Of a stretch of DNA of 37,304 nucleotides, positions 25,269 through 33,405 are shown piece by piece (the first letter of the stretch is position 1; each line of letters begins with the position of its first letter). Under the pieces are notes generated by a model. It made no database searches and was not told the DNA's origin. It was given only the letters and a program-made list of their open reading frames with translations. Source of the DNA: Rhodospirillaceae bacterium. Its GTDB lineage: Bacteria; Pseudomonadota; Alphaproteobacteria; UBA2966. The position numbers and the translations under genes are program-made. The stretch lies in NCBI GenBank assembly GCA_002690215.1, contig NZDS01000137.1:1-37304 (forward strand), given 5' to 3'.

Positions 25269-25310
25269 AAAAGCGTCCCTGTCCCCTTAAAAAGCGTCCC
25301 TGTCCCCTTA
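25269..25310. repeat. Two tandem 21-bp repeats, GCGTCCCTGTCCCC type
   Basis: AAAAGCGTCCCTGTCCCCTTA is present in two exact back-to-back copies (25269..25289 and 25290..25310). Its reverse complement contains GGGGACAGGGACGC, a variant of the core found in the hairpin repeats. It lies between the convergent MttB-like gene and the DUF6285 gene, where it might mark transcription ends. Confidence 0.8.
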
Positions 25311-25390
25311 ATTAAGGAACATTAATGGGGTTGGAGAGAATTTCTTAACGGGCGCAGCTGCGTTTCTGCCCCCTAACACGCCAAGTCGGG

Positions 25391-25756
25391 CTACCTCCGC
25401 TCTTCGGGTCGCAGGTGGTTGGGGTTGACGATGGCCAGGCGTTCGACGGCGCTTTGGCGTAGGTGATCGAAAACATCCTGCCAACGTGCGTCGAAGTCGC
25501 CGGCCCGCAGTCGCGCCGATAGCTCGGTGTTCAATTCCTCGAGGCTGCCCTCGCGTTCCAGCAGCGCGCTCAGGCGCTGGCGTTCGGCGTCGTCGTTGGA
25601 CTCGCCCAGTGCGAGCTCGCGGCGCACGATCGAGAGCAGGTGAATGCAAACCCGCAGGCGAAAGCGGCTGTCGTCGGTTGCCTCGGCCGACAGCGCCTCT
25701 AGCTCAGTGAGCGTGGTGGCCAGCAGGTCGTCGATATCGGGTCGGTCTTGCGCCAT
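25391..25756 (-). CDS. DUF6285-like protein
   Basis: 121-aa all-helical protein. RFRLRVCIHLLSIVRRELAL and VFDHLRQSAVERLAIVNP resemble DUF6285 proteins, which often sit beside APH-like phosphotransferases and acyl-CoA dehydrogenases. It starts 9 bp after the phosphotransferase stop, so the two form an operon. Function unknown; a partner of the kinase is inferred from context. Confidence 0.75.
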   Translation of the reverse strand: MAQDRPDIDDLLATTLTELEALSAEATDDSRFRLRVCIHLLSIVRRELALGESNDDAERQRLSALLEREGSLEELNTELSARLRAGDFDARWQDVFDHLRQSAVERLAIVNPNHLRPEERR

Positions 25757-25765
25757 GGCGTCCCT

Positions 25766-26764
25766 TCAGTCGTAGCTGCCTTCGAGGGTCATCAGGAGAT
25801 CGTATTCCATCATTGCCACGTTTCGCCCGCAGGCCGCGAAGACGGGAGATCGGCGGCCTTCCACGGCGTGGCCATAGCCCTGCATGACGTTGAGCACGGC
25901 CCAGCGCACGAAGCCGAAAATCTGCCAGTAACGTATCGCTTGCGTGTCGATTTCGGCGCCGCCGGCGTCCCGGTAGGCAGCAAAGAAGGGCGCCTGTTCG
26001 GCAAAGCCGCCGACCGGCAGGTCGAACCCGCCGAAACGCCAGGAGCGCAGGCAGATCCAGGCCAGATCTTCGTGGCGGTCGCCGAGGTGGGCGCATTCCC
26101 AGTCCAGCACGGCGCGCAGTCCCTCGGGCCCGACAATGATGTTTCCGTTGCGGAAATCGCCGTGCAACAGGCAGCGCTGGGGCTGTTGCGGCCGCCTGAG
26201 TTCGAGCCAGCGCAGCCCCAGTTCCAGCACCGGGTGGGCCTCGTCGAAGGTGTCAAGGCGTTGGCGCTGGGCCGCCAGGGGATCGCGGCTGTCGTCGAGC
26301 TCGGCAAGGAATTCGGCCTCTGCCGGGTCCACCGCATGCAAGCGCGCCAGCGCCTCGCCGCAGTGGTGGGCCAGCTTGGGCCGGGCCTCGGCAAGGGCCG
26401 GGTCCCGCACGATGCGCCGCGGCAGCGTTTCGCCGGCGACGAAGGTCATGGCGAAACCTTGTCCCAGGCCGTCGCTCTCCTGCAACTCGAAGACCGGCTT
26501 GGGGGCGGGAATGCCGTGGCGCTCGGCAATGCCCAGCAGGCGGTACTGGGCGGCCGGCGAAATGTAGGGCTTGCCGGCGCCGGTATAGCTCTCCTGGCGC
26601 AACACTAGGTGCTGCTCGCCCACCGCTTCACGCACAGCAAATACCAGGGTGTCGTTGGAGGCACCCATAGAGGGGCGGTCTAGCGGCGTCACCCGGGCGG
26701 CAGCACCGAAATGGCGGCGCGCTACGGCCCGCAGGCGGTCGAGAAATTCGCCATCTTCCGACAT
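25766..26764 (-). CDS. APH/ACAD10-type phosphotransferase
   Basis: 332 aa protein-kinase-like fold. N-lobe lysine region QHLVLRQE, the Brenner-type catalytic loop LLHGDFRNGNII (H201, D203, N208) and the metal-binding LDWECAHLGD (D221). Members phosphorylate small hydroxylated molecules; ACAD10/11 homologues phosphorylate 4-hydroxyacyl-CoAs during their catabolism, which suits the acyl-CoA genes around it. The next gene downstream is the DUF6285 gene. It is divergent from the choline dehydrogenase. Confidence 0.85.
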   Translation of the reverse strand: MSEDGEFLDRLRAVARRHFGAAARVTPLDRPSMGASNDTLVFAVREAVGEQHLVLRQESYTGAGKPYISPAAQYRLLGIAERHGIPAPKPVFELQESDGLGQGFAMTFVAGETLPRRIVRDPALAEARPKLAHHCGEALARLHAVDPAEAEFLAELDDSRDPLAAQRQRLDTFDEAHPVLELGLRWLELRRPQQPQRCLLHGDFRNGNIIVGPEGLRAVLDWECAHLGDRHEDLAWICLRSWRFGGFDLPVGGFAEQAPFFAAYRDAGGAEIDTQAIRYWQIFGFVRWAVLNVMQGYGHAVEGRRSPVFAACGRNVAMMEYDLLMTLEGSYD

Positions 26765-26832
26765 GGGTACTAACCTAAGCTGCGGTGCCGGAGACGGGCA
26801 AGATTGCGGGCAGCAGGGCGCATACGGTTGAC

Positions 26833-28467
26833 ATGCAAGAAACAGGGAACGAACGCACCTTCGACTACCTGATCGTTGGCGCCGGCTCGGCCGGTTGCGT
26901 ACTGGCCAACCGTCTCAGCGAAGACGGCCGCGACAGCGTCCTGGTGCTGGAGGCGGGCGGCCGTGACAACAGCGTCTTGATCCATATGCCGTCGGCCTTT
27001 TCGCTCGCCATGCACGTACCCCGCTTCAACTGGGGCTATCTCAGCGAGCCCGAGCCGGGCCTCGACGGGCGGCGCGTCAAGCAGGCCCGGGGCAGGGTCA
27101 TCGGTGGCTCCTCGGCCATCAACGGCATGGTCTACGTGCGCGGCCACCCCGGCGACTTCGACGCCTGGGCGGCGGCCGGCGCCACAGGCTGGAGCTTCGC
27201 CGACGTGCTGCCCTATTTCCGCCGGGCCGAGACCTTTGCCGGCGGCGATCCGGCCTATCGAGGGCGCACCGGGCCGCTCCACGCCACCTCCGGCGGCATG
27301 CGAAACCCGCTCTACCGGGCCTTCGTCGAGGCCGGGCGGCAGGCCGGCTACGGCCTCACCGACGATCCCAACGGCCGCCAGCAGGAAGGCTTCGGCGAGA
27401 TGCAGATGACGGTGCACGAGGGCCATCGGTGGTCGGCCGCCAGCGCCTACCTCAAGCCGGCATTGGGGCGGGCCAACTTGACCCTGGAAACCCACGCCAC
27501 GACGCTGGCGATTTTGTTCGAAGCAGGCCGCGCGGTGGGTGTCGAATACGAAAAAGCCGGTGTTCGCCACCGCGCCCTGGCCCAACGTGAGGTGGTGCTC
27601 TCGGCCGGTCCCTTCGCCTCGCCGCAACTGCTCATGCTGTCGGGCATCGGAGATGGCGACCATCTGGCCGAGTTCGGTATCGAGGTGCGGCACCACCTGC
27701 CCGGCGTGGGCCAAAACCTGCAGGACCATCTCGAGTTCTTCCTGCAGGTCGAATGCACCCAGCCGGTTTCCCTGAACCGGCAACTGACGCCCTGGCGCAA
27801 GCTGCTGATCGGCCTCAACTGGCTGCTCTTCAAGCAGGGGCTTGGCGCCACCAACCATTTCGAATCCGGTGCCTTCATCCGCTCGCGGCCCGATCTCGAT
27901 TATGCCGATCTGCAACTCCATTTTCTGCCTGGCGCCATCGCCTACGACGGAAGTTCCGCCGCCCCGGACTGGGGCTATCAGGTTCACGTCGGCCCCAACC
28001 GCCCCTTAAGCCGCGGCCGCCTCGAGTTGCGCTCGGCCGATCCCCGCGAGCACCCCAGGCTCCGCTTCAACTACCTCAGCCACGAGGACGATATCCTGGC
28101 CATGCGCCAGGCGCTCCGGCTGACCCGCGAGGTCCTGGCTCAGGAGGCCTTCGCGCCCTATCGCGGCGTCGAGCTTTCGCCGGGCGCCGGGGTGCAGTCG
28201 GACGATGACATCGACGCCTTCATCCGCGCCGCCGTGGAAACCGCTTACCACCCCTGTGGCACCTGCCGTATGGGCAGCAAAAACGGCAATCCCCAATCCG
28301 TGGTCGATGCCGCCGGCCGGGTGCACGGCGTCGGCGGTCTGCGCGTCGTCGATAGCTCGATCATGCCGTTGATCACCAACGGCAACATCAACGCACCGAC
28401 CATCATGCTGGCCGAGAAGATGGCCGATCACATCCGGGGTCGGACGCTCCCTTTTCCGACGGACTGA
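26833..28467 (+). CDS. betA: Choline dehydrogenase (GMC oxidoreductase)
   Basis: 544 aa. FAD-binding GAGSAG (16-21), GMC signatures RGRVIGGSSAINGMVYVRG and AGPFASPQLLMLSGIG, catalytic H473 (AYHPCGTCRMG) and the closing NGNINAPTIMLAEK. BetA-specific stretches GLGATNHFESGAFIRSR and HFLPGAIAYDG favour choline over other alcohols. It oxidises choline to betaine aldehyde, feeding electrons to the respiratory chain. ATG 26833 gives the usual short N-terminus; a GTG at 26785 would add 16 residues. No betB or betI is in the window. Confidence 0.85.
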   Translation: MQETGNERTFDYLIVGAGSAGCVLANRLSEDGRDSVLVLEAGGRDNSVLIHMPSAFSLAMHVPRFNWGYLSEPEPGLDGRRVKQARGRVIGGSSAINGMVYVRGHPGDFDAWAAAGATGWSFADVLPYFRRAETFAGGDPAYRGRTGPLHATSGGMRNPLYRAFVEAGRQAGYGLTDDPNGRQQEGFGEMQMTVHEGHRWSAASAYLKPALGRANLTLETHATTLAILFEAGRAVGVEYEKAGVRHRALAQREVVLSAGPFASPQLLMLSGIGDGDHLAEFGIEVRHHLPGVGQNLQDHLEFFLQVECTQPVSLNRQLTPWRKLLIGLNWLLFKQGLGATNHFESGAFIRSRPDLDYADLQLHFLPGAIAYDGSSAAPDWGYQVHVGPNRPLSRGRLELRSADPREHPRLRFNYLSHEDDILAMRQALRLTREVLAQEAFAPYRGVELSPGAGVQSDDDIDAFIRAAVETAYHPCGTCRMGSKNGNPQSVVDAAGRVHGVGGLRVVDSSIMPLITNGNINAPTIMLAEKMADHIRGRTLPFPTD

Positions 28468-28540
28468 TGTCGACAGGGCTGGGCAAAACGACCCATCGCA
28501 CCATATTCTGGCTCAGGTCTGGCTGAACCAGGAGTCTCGT

Positions 28541-29527
28541 GTGTCGATCGATTGTACGCCTTCGCCGCCCACTGTACCTCCCGTCGTAGCGCTCGAGCCG
28601 CCGGAGCCACTCGAGACCTTCGACCTGATGATGGACGACGGCGCCGTCATCCGCGTGCGCCGCCACGGCCGGGCCGACGCCAGCCAGACCGGGGCCAGCG
28701 GGGCCGGCATCAGCCGAGTCTTCGTCAGCCATGGCAACGGCTTTGCCACGGATGGGTATTTACCTTTTTGGGGTCTGCTGCTCGACCGCTTCGAGGTCAT
28801 CGTCTTCGATCAGCGTAACCACGGCGTCAACCCCTTGCATGCTGGCGCCCATGACTTTCCCCGCTTCGCCCGCGATCTCGAAGCCATCGTCGCCAGCGTC
28901 GACCAGCGGCTGGGTGCGGGCACCAACATCGGCGCTTTTCATTCGTTGTCGGCACTGGCGGCCATGATGCATGCGGCCGATTTCGGCTGGCGCTGGGATG
29001 CGCTCTTTCTCTTCGATCCACCGCTGCCACCGCCGCCCAAACACGAGGTCTACGAGGCGGCCGCGGCGACCCAGCGCAAGTTGGCTGCCTGGGCCACTGC
29101 CCGACAGGTCCGATTCGACGATCCCGGCGAGCTGGCAGAGATCTTCACCGCCACCCGGGCCAACCGCTCCTGGGTGCCCGGTAGTCACGACTTGATGGCG
29201 CGTTCCGTTCTGCGTTACCACGAGGCGTTCGGCGAATGGCGCCTGGTCTGCCGGCCCGAGCGCGAGGCCGCCGTCTACCTCGAGGTGACGCCGACCCGCT
29301 TCGAATACCGCATCGACACTTACGGCGGTCCGGCCAAGATGATCTGCGGCGACCCCAACCTGCCCAGCCCCGCTGTGACCGCCCTTTCCAACGCCGCACT
29401 CGAGGCAGAATTCGGCTACCCGTACGAGTTCGTGCCGGACACCGGACACCTCCTGCAACTGGAAAAGCCCGAGGCTTGCATCGATGTTATGATCCGCTTT
29501 CTGGAAGAAAGCGGCGTGCCGTTCTAG
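28541..29527 (+). CDS. Alpha/beta hydrolase with an unusual nucleophile elbow
   Basis: 328 aa. SHGNGFATDGYLPFW (oxyanion region), VIVFDQRNHG, nucleophile candidate S135 in AFHSLSA, and catalytic His in DTGHLLQLE are in the right order for the fold. The usual G-x-S-x-G is altered: F133 and S137 replace the glycines. GTG 28541 has GGAG upstream. Substrate unknown. It converges with the MaoC gene, the two stop codons overlapping by four bases. Confidence 0.8.
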   Translation: MSIDCTPSPPTVPPVVALEPPEPLETFDLMMDDGAVIRVRRHGRADASQTGASGAGISRVFVSHGNGFATDGYLPFWGLLLDRFEVIVFDQRNHGVNPLHAGAHDFPRFARDLEAIVASVDQRLGAGTNIGAFHSLSALAAMMHAADFGWRWDALFLFDPPLPPPPKHEVYEAAAATQRKLAAWATARQVRFDDPGELAEIFTATRANRSWVPGSHDLMARSVLRYHEAFGEWRLVCRPEREAAVYLEVTPTRFEYRIDTYGGPAKMICGDPNLPSPAVTALSNAALEAEFGYPYEFVPDTGHLLQLEKPEACIDVMIRFLEESGVPF

Positions 29528-29967
29528 CTGGTCTGCGTCCTCATCAACAGCGTTGCGCTGCCGGTCTGAACCGTCTTGCCGGCGTGGTTCCGCACCTCGA
29601 AACCGAGCTTGACGATGCCGCGGTCGGGTTTGGCGCTCGGCCGTTTTTCCAGTGGCGTCACCAGGGCGTGGATGGTGTCGCCAAGCTTTACCGCTCCCTG
29701 GAAGTCCCAGTTTACGTTGAGCAGCGCCAGCGCCGTGCCGTCGATCAGGTTCTGCTGCGACATCAGCCCGATGGCCATGCCCAGCACCAGCGGCCCATGC
29801 GCAATGCGTTCGCCGAAGGGGCTCTTGGCGGCAAAGGCGGCGTCGCAGTGAAGCGGGTTGAAGTCGCCCGAGAGCCCGGCGAATAGCGTGACGTCAGTCT
29901 CGGTCACCGTCCGAGTGCCGGTGGTGATGGTCTGGCCGAGCTCGAATTCTTCGAAATAAAGCCCCAT
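29524..29967 (-). CDS. MaoC-like (R)-specific enoyl-CoA hydratase
   Basis: 147-aa hotdog-fold protein. The hydratase motif SGDFNPLHCDAAFA gives the catalytic D35 and H40 and is followed by FGERIAHGPLVLG. It hydrates trans-2-enoyl-CoA to (R)-3-hydroxyacyl-CoA, or acts on a related branched substrate. ATG 29967 lies downstream of GGAGAGGCAAG. Stands alone on the minus strand, divergent from the epoxide-hydrolase-like gene. Confidence 0.9.
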   Translation of the reverse strand: MGLYFEEFELGQTITTGTRTVTETDVTLFAGLSGDFNPLHCDAAFAAKSPFGERIAHGPLVLGMAIGLMSQQNLIDGTALALLNVNWDFQGAVKLGDTIHALVTPLEKRPSAKPDRGIVKLGFEVRNHAGKTVQTGSATLLMRTQTS

Positions 29968-30049
29968 GTTCTTGCCTCTCCGCTGGGGACGGCGAGCATA
30001 ACGGGTTAAGCTGACTGATCTCCAATATCATCCAACCGGCAGGTTCGCC

Positions 30050-30418
30050 ATGACCGAGAACGAACGCCTTATTCGCGAGTTCATCGCCGCCTGGTCGCGC
30101 CTCGATGCAGCCGAACTGGCTGGCTATTTCGGCGAGGATGGCTGTTACCACAACATTCCCTTCGAACCGGTCCGAGGGCGCGCCAAGGTCGAGCGCTTCA
30201 TTGCCGGTTTCATCAAGGACTGGACGGCTACCGAGTGGCAGATCATCAGCCTGACCTGCCAGGATGATCGGGTCGCCGTCGAGCGCATGGACTGCACTCG
30301 GCTTGGCGACAAGGGCGTCGATCTGCCTTGCTTCGGCCTGTTTGAGATATCCGAGGGCAAAATCAAGGTCTGGCGCGACTACTTCGATCTTGCTACCTAC
30401 ACCAGCGCCGTCGCCTGA
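30050..30418 (+). CDS. Limonene-1,2-epoxide hydrolase family (SnoaL-like fold) protein
   Basis: 122-aa cone-shaped alpha+beta fold. CYHNIPFEPVRGR and WRDYFDL are family motifs. R79, D81 and D110 fall at spacings close to the Arg-Asp-Asp triad of limonene epoxide hydrolase, so epoxide hydrolysis is plausible, though many relatives have other roles. It precedes the MenB-like gene by 39 bp, including a C-tract (30427..30437). Confidence 0.8.
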   Translation: MTENERLIREFIAAWSRLDAAELAGYFGEDGCYHNIPFEPVRGRAKVERFIAGFIKDWTATEWQIISLTCQDDRVAVERMDCTRLGDKGVDLPCFGLFEISEGKIKVWRDYFDLATYTSAVA

Positions 30419-30457
30419 ACGGCAGCCCCCCCCCCGCCAACAGAAAGGCACTCCGAG

Positions 30458-31231
30458 ATGGCCGAGTACAAAGACATTTTCTACGAGATCAAAGACCAAG
30501 TGGCGACCCTGACCATCAACAGGCCCAAGTCGCTGAACGCCTTCACCGGTGACACCATCCTGGAGATGCAGGATGCCATCGAGGACGCCAGCACCAACCC
30601 CGAGGTCGGCGTGCTGGTGCTGACCGGCGTCGGCGAACGTGCTTTCTGCGTCGGTGGCGACGTCAAGTGGGAAGCCGACGGCGGCCTCGACGGGCTCGAC
30701 TTCAAGGTCAACCGCATGGTCGTCGATTGTCCCAAGCCGGTAATCGCCCGCATCAACGGCTATTCCATCGGTGCCGGCAACCACATCGCCTACTTCTGCG
30801 ATTTCTCCATCGCCGCCGATCATGCCCGCTTCGGACAGACCGGCCCCCGCGTCGGCTCGCCGGCCAGCGGCCACATCGTGCAGCACCTGGCCCACGTGGT
30901 CGGCCACAAGCGGGCTCGCGAGATGTGGATGATGTGCCGCCAATATACCGCCGCGGAGATGCTGGACTGGGGCCTGGTCAACGCCGTGGTGCCCTATGCC
31001 GAACTCGACGCCGAAGTCGATCGCTGGTGCCAGGAACTGCTGGCGCTGAGCCCGAGCTGCCTGCGCGTGCTCAAGCAGACATTCCGCGACGACCTCGACC
31101 CCTTCATCGACAGCACCGTCAACGATGTGGTGGCGCGGGTCATCCCCAACTATTTCAATACCGGCGAGCAGCAGGAGGGCGCCAACGCGTTCCTGGAAAA
31201 GCGCGCTCCCGACTTCAGCCCCTGGCGATAA
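30458..31231 (+). CDS. MenB/BadI-like crotonase
   Basis: 257 aa. FGQTGPRVGSPASG and REMWMMCRQYTAAEMLDWGL closely follow dihydroxynaphthoyl-CoA synthase (MenB) and 2-ketocyclohexanecarboxyl-CoA hydrolase (BadI). The GQTG segment lacks the hydratase glutamate, as in MenB enzymes that borrow bicarbonate. A ring-forming or ring-opening Claisen-type reaction on an acyl-CoA is thus more likely than hydration. No other menaquinone gene is nearby. The C-terminus ends in APDFSPWR. Confidence 0.85.
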   Translation: MAEYKDIFYEIKDQVATLTINRPKSLNAFTGDTILEMQDAIEDASTNPEVGVLVLTGVGERAFCVGGDVKWEADGGLDGLDFKVNRMVVDCPKPVIARINGYSIGAGNHIAYFCDFSIAADHARFGQTGPRVGSPASGHIVQHLAHVVGHKRAREMWMMCRQYTAAEMLDWGLVNAVVPYAELDAEVDRWCQELLALSPSCLRVLKQTFRDDLDPFIDSTVNDVVARVIPNYFNTGEQQEGANAFLEKRAPDFSPWR

Positions 31232-31246
31232 CGTCGCCGCCGAAAA

Positions 31247-31290
31247 AAAGGGGACAGGTACTTTTCGACGCGAAAGTACCTGTCCCCTTT
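31247..31290. repeat. Hairpin repeat, GGGGACAGGTAC type, likely bidirectional terminator
   Basis: Perfect 18-bp arms (31247..31264 and 31273..31290) sit between the convergent MenB-like gene (ends 31231) and the selenoprotein gene (ends 31310). Core and A/T flanks match the hairpins at 4143 and 4298. A GC-rich stem with a T-run on each side could end transcription from both directions. Confidence 0.8.
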
Positions 31291-31309
31291 GTTGAGGAGT
31301 GAGGCGCGC

Positions 31310-32182
31310 CTATCCCGCTAAAGCGGCTTCCGCGGCCAGGCGATCCTCCTCGAACTGATAGACCGGCTCGTCGCCGCGGGGCTCGCGCTCGTCGCCGCTA
31401 TCCATGTCGTCTTCGGATTTATGCCAGGCCGGTTGGGGCCAGCAGTAGGCGAGATCGATGATGGTTTCCGGCTTGTCGATGCTTTCCAGGGCCTCGAGGC
31501 CGGCACGCACCACGGCGGTCTGTTCCTCTGGCTCGAAGGGCCGGCCTGAGGTGTGGCCCAGCGGATAATCGAGAAAGACGGCGCGTGACGGCCGACCGGC
31601 GGCGATGATGTCGCGGGCACTGGCCAGGCATACGGTCGGTGTGCCTTGGGCTTCGAGGTGGCGGGAGATCAGACTCACGGTCTGATGGCAAACCGGTCAC
31701 AACGGCACCAGCAACACGACGTCGACCTCCTGGCGGGCGAACTCGGCTGTCAGGGCAGGAATCAGCTCCTCGCGCACCCGGCGCTGCGAATAGATGCCGC
31801 CCATGCAGGAGAAAAGCTCGTCCGCCACCTGGCCCACCACGCCCTCGGCCTCGAGCCGGCGCAAAGGTTCGATCGGAAACACGCAGTTGGCGTCGCGCCG
31901 CGCATCCGGCAGGTAGTTCTCGGTGATGTGCGAAAAGCGGATCTCGGAGACCGGCGTAGACTTGGGGATGGCCCGGAACGAAGTATCGTCCTTGTAGAAA
32001 TAAGCCACCTGGCCCTTGACGTAGACCCCTGCCGTCGAGACCACCCCGAGTTTGCATTCGGAAAGCGGCTTCGAGAGCGGCACGAAGGCTGGCGGCTCTT
32101 CGGCCCGGAACCAGCGATAGGTCTGATAACCGAGCCGCTGGTAGCGATCGGTGATGGAAGCGATGTATTCGAACGGCGGCAT
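31310..32182 (-). CDS. GrdB-family (glycine/betaine/sarcosine reductase selenoprotein B-like) selenoprotein, UGA read as Sec
   Basis: Two same-frame ORFs, 31700..32182 and 31310..31696, are separated only by TGA at 31697..31699. Joined, they give a 290-aa protein with Sec at residue 162 in VVLLVPL-U-PVCHQTV, a UxxC redox motif (C165). Homology to the GRDB family runs across the TGA: FSHITENYLPDARRDANCVF, EGVVGQVADELFSCMGG before it; SLISRHLEAQGTPTV, FLDYPLGHTSGRPFEPEEQ after it. A stem-loop fitting bacterial SECIS follows the codon. ATG 32182 has GAGGAG. The family reduces small amines or acts as a thiol/selenol oxidoreductase; the substrate is unknown. A Cys-to-stop mutation is the alternative. 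Confidence 0.85.
31668..31699 (-). promoter_or_regulatory. Putative bacterial SECIS stem-loop downstream of the Sec UGA
   Basis: Reading the minus strand after TGA, ATCAGAC (31686..31680) pairs perfectly with GTCTGAT (31674..31668) around the 5-base loop CGTGA. The loop starts 17 nt after the UGA and has G as its second base. These features fit the bacterial SECIS pattern (a short stem with a small G-containing apical loop about 16-37 nt downstream) to which SelB binds. It lies inside the coding sequence, as bacterial SECIS elements do. Confidence 0.7.
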
Positions 32183-32267
32183 GGGATTCTCCTCGGGTGG
32201 GCGCCTACAGTTTAAGATCGTCCGGTGATTCCTATCAATCTTCAAATACTCTAAGATCGCCGTCGTC

Positions 32268-33272
32268 ATGACCCAAAACAAACAGATCCTGGTCCGGGAA
32301 ATCCCTCGCGGCGCGCTCACGGAGAGCCATTTCGAAGTTCAAAATGGGGTGCTTCCAACGCCAACCGCCGGCGAGTTGCTTGTGCGCACGCTGCTAATTT
32401 CGCTCGATGCCGCCAACCGCGCCTGGTTGCAGGGTCCGACCTACCGCCAGGCCGTCAAGGCGGGCGACGTCATGCACGGCTACGTCGTCGGTCAGGTGGT
32501 GCAATCGGAGGCCCCGGGCTTCGCCATCGGCGACATCGTGGCGGGCGAAGGAGGCTGGGCCGAGTTCGTCGTCATGCCGGCGACCGAGGCCAGCGCGGTG
32601 CCGCCTCAGCGGCCGCTCAGCCATCACGTTTCAGTATTCGGCATCGCCGGCAAAACGGCTTACCACGGCCTTTTGCAGATCGGCGAACCCCGAGCCGGCG
32701 AAACCGTGGCGGTCTCGGCGGCGGCCGGTTCGGTGGGCTCGCTGGTAGGGCAGATCGCGCGCCTCAAGGGCGCCCGCGCCGTCGGCATCGCCGGCGGCCC
32801 GGAGAAGTGCCGCTGGTTGGTCGAGGAACTGGGCTTTGCCGAGGCCGTCGACTACAAGGCCAAGGGTTTCGCCAAGGCCCTGGCGGCGGCCTGTCCTGAC
32901 GGCATCGACGTCTATTTCGACAACACCGGCGGTGCCGTGCTCGAAGCCGCACTTTTTCAAATGAACCTGGCCGGCCGCGTGGTCTGCTGCGGCGCCGTCT
33001 CGCAATATGACACTACCGACATGTCCAGCCCCCGCGGCGTTCCCGGCCTGATCGTGGTCAAGCGCTTGAAGCTGCAGGGCTTCATCGTCATGGATTTCGC
33101 CGAACACGACGCCCAAGCGGTGGCGGAGCTTGCTGCCTGGGCCGAGGCCGGCGACCTGGTGGTGGTCGAGGACGTCATCTCCGGTCTGGAAAACGCCCCG
33201 GCCGCGCTGATAGGCCTCTTGGCCGGCGAGAACCGTGGCAAGCGCATGATCCAGGTGGCGGAGGAGGAATAA
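32268..33272 (+). CDS. NADP-dependent MDR-family oxidoreductase (LTB4DH/CurA-like)
   Basis: 334 aa zinc-independent medium-chain reductase. N-terminal GroES-like part, then nucleotide-binding AAGSVGSLVGQIARLKGAR (152-170), VYFDNTGGAVLEAAL and GAVSQYD typical of leukotriene/prostaglandin reductase-like enzymes. They reduce alpha,beta-unsaturated ketones or aldehydes with NADPH. Divergent from the selenoprotein gene with 85 bp between starts, so shared regulation is possible. Confidence 0.9.
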   Translation: MTQNKQILVREIPRGALTESHFEVQNGVLPTPTAGELLVRTLLISLDAANRAWLQGPTYRQAVKAGDVMHGYVVGQVVQSEAPGFAIGDIVAGEGGWAEFVVMPATEASAVPPQRPLSHHVSVFGIAGKTAYHGLLQIGEPRAGETVAVSAAAGSVGSLVGQIARLKGARAVGIAGGPEKCRWLVEELGFAEAVDYKAKGFAKALAAACPDGIDVYFDNTGGAVLEAALFQMNLAGRVVCCGAVSQYDTTDMSSPRGVPGLIVVKRLKLQGFIVMDFAEHDAQAVAELAAWAEAGDLVVVEDVISGLENAPAALIGLLAGENRGKRMIQVAEEE

Positions 33273-33405
33273 CGCCGGGTTCTCGCCCAGGGTCAGCGGC
33301 GAAAAGGTCTAGCTGCCGGGCGCGCGAAATGCTTGCGTGTCCCGCCTACGACTTGGCGGTACGCAACGTATCGTTCTCGGGGAAAGTCGGTGCTTGGGAG
33401 TGCGG

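Noticed and set aside
26770-27987. A 405-codon minus-strand frame
   Set aside because: Lies opposite betA, which has all GMC signatures; only a mirror frame.
31310-31678. Separate 122-aa gene starting with GTG at 31678
   Set aside because: It lacks a ribosome site and begins inside a conserved family motif. It is the second half of the selenoprotein gene.
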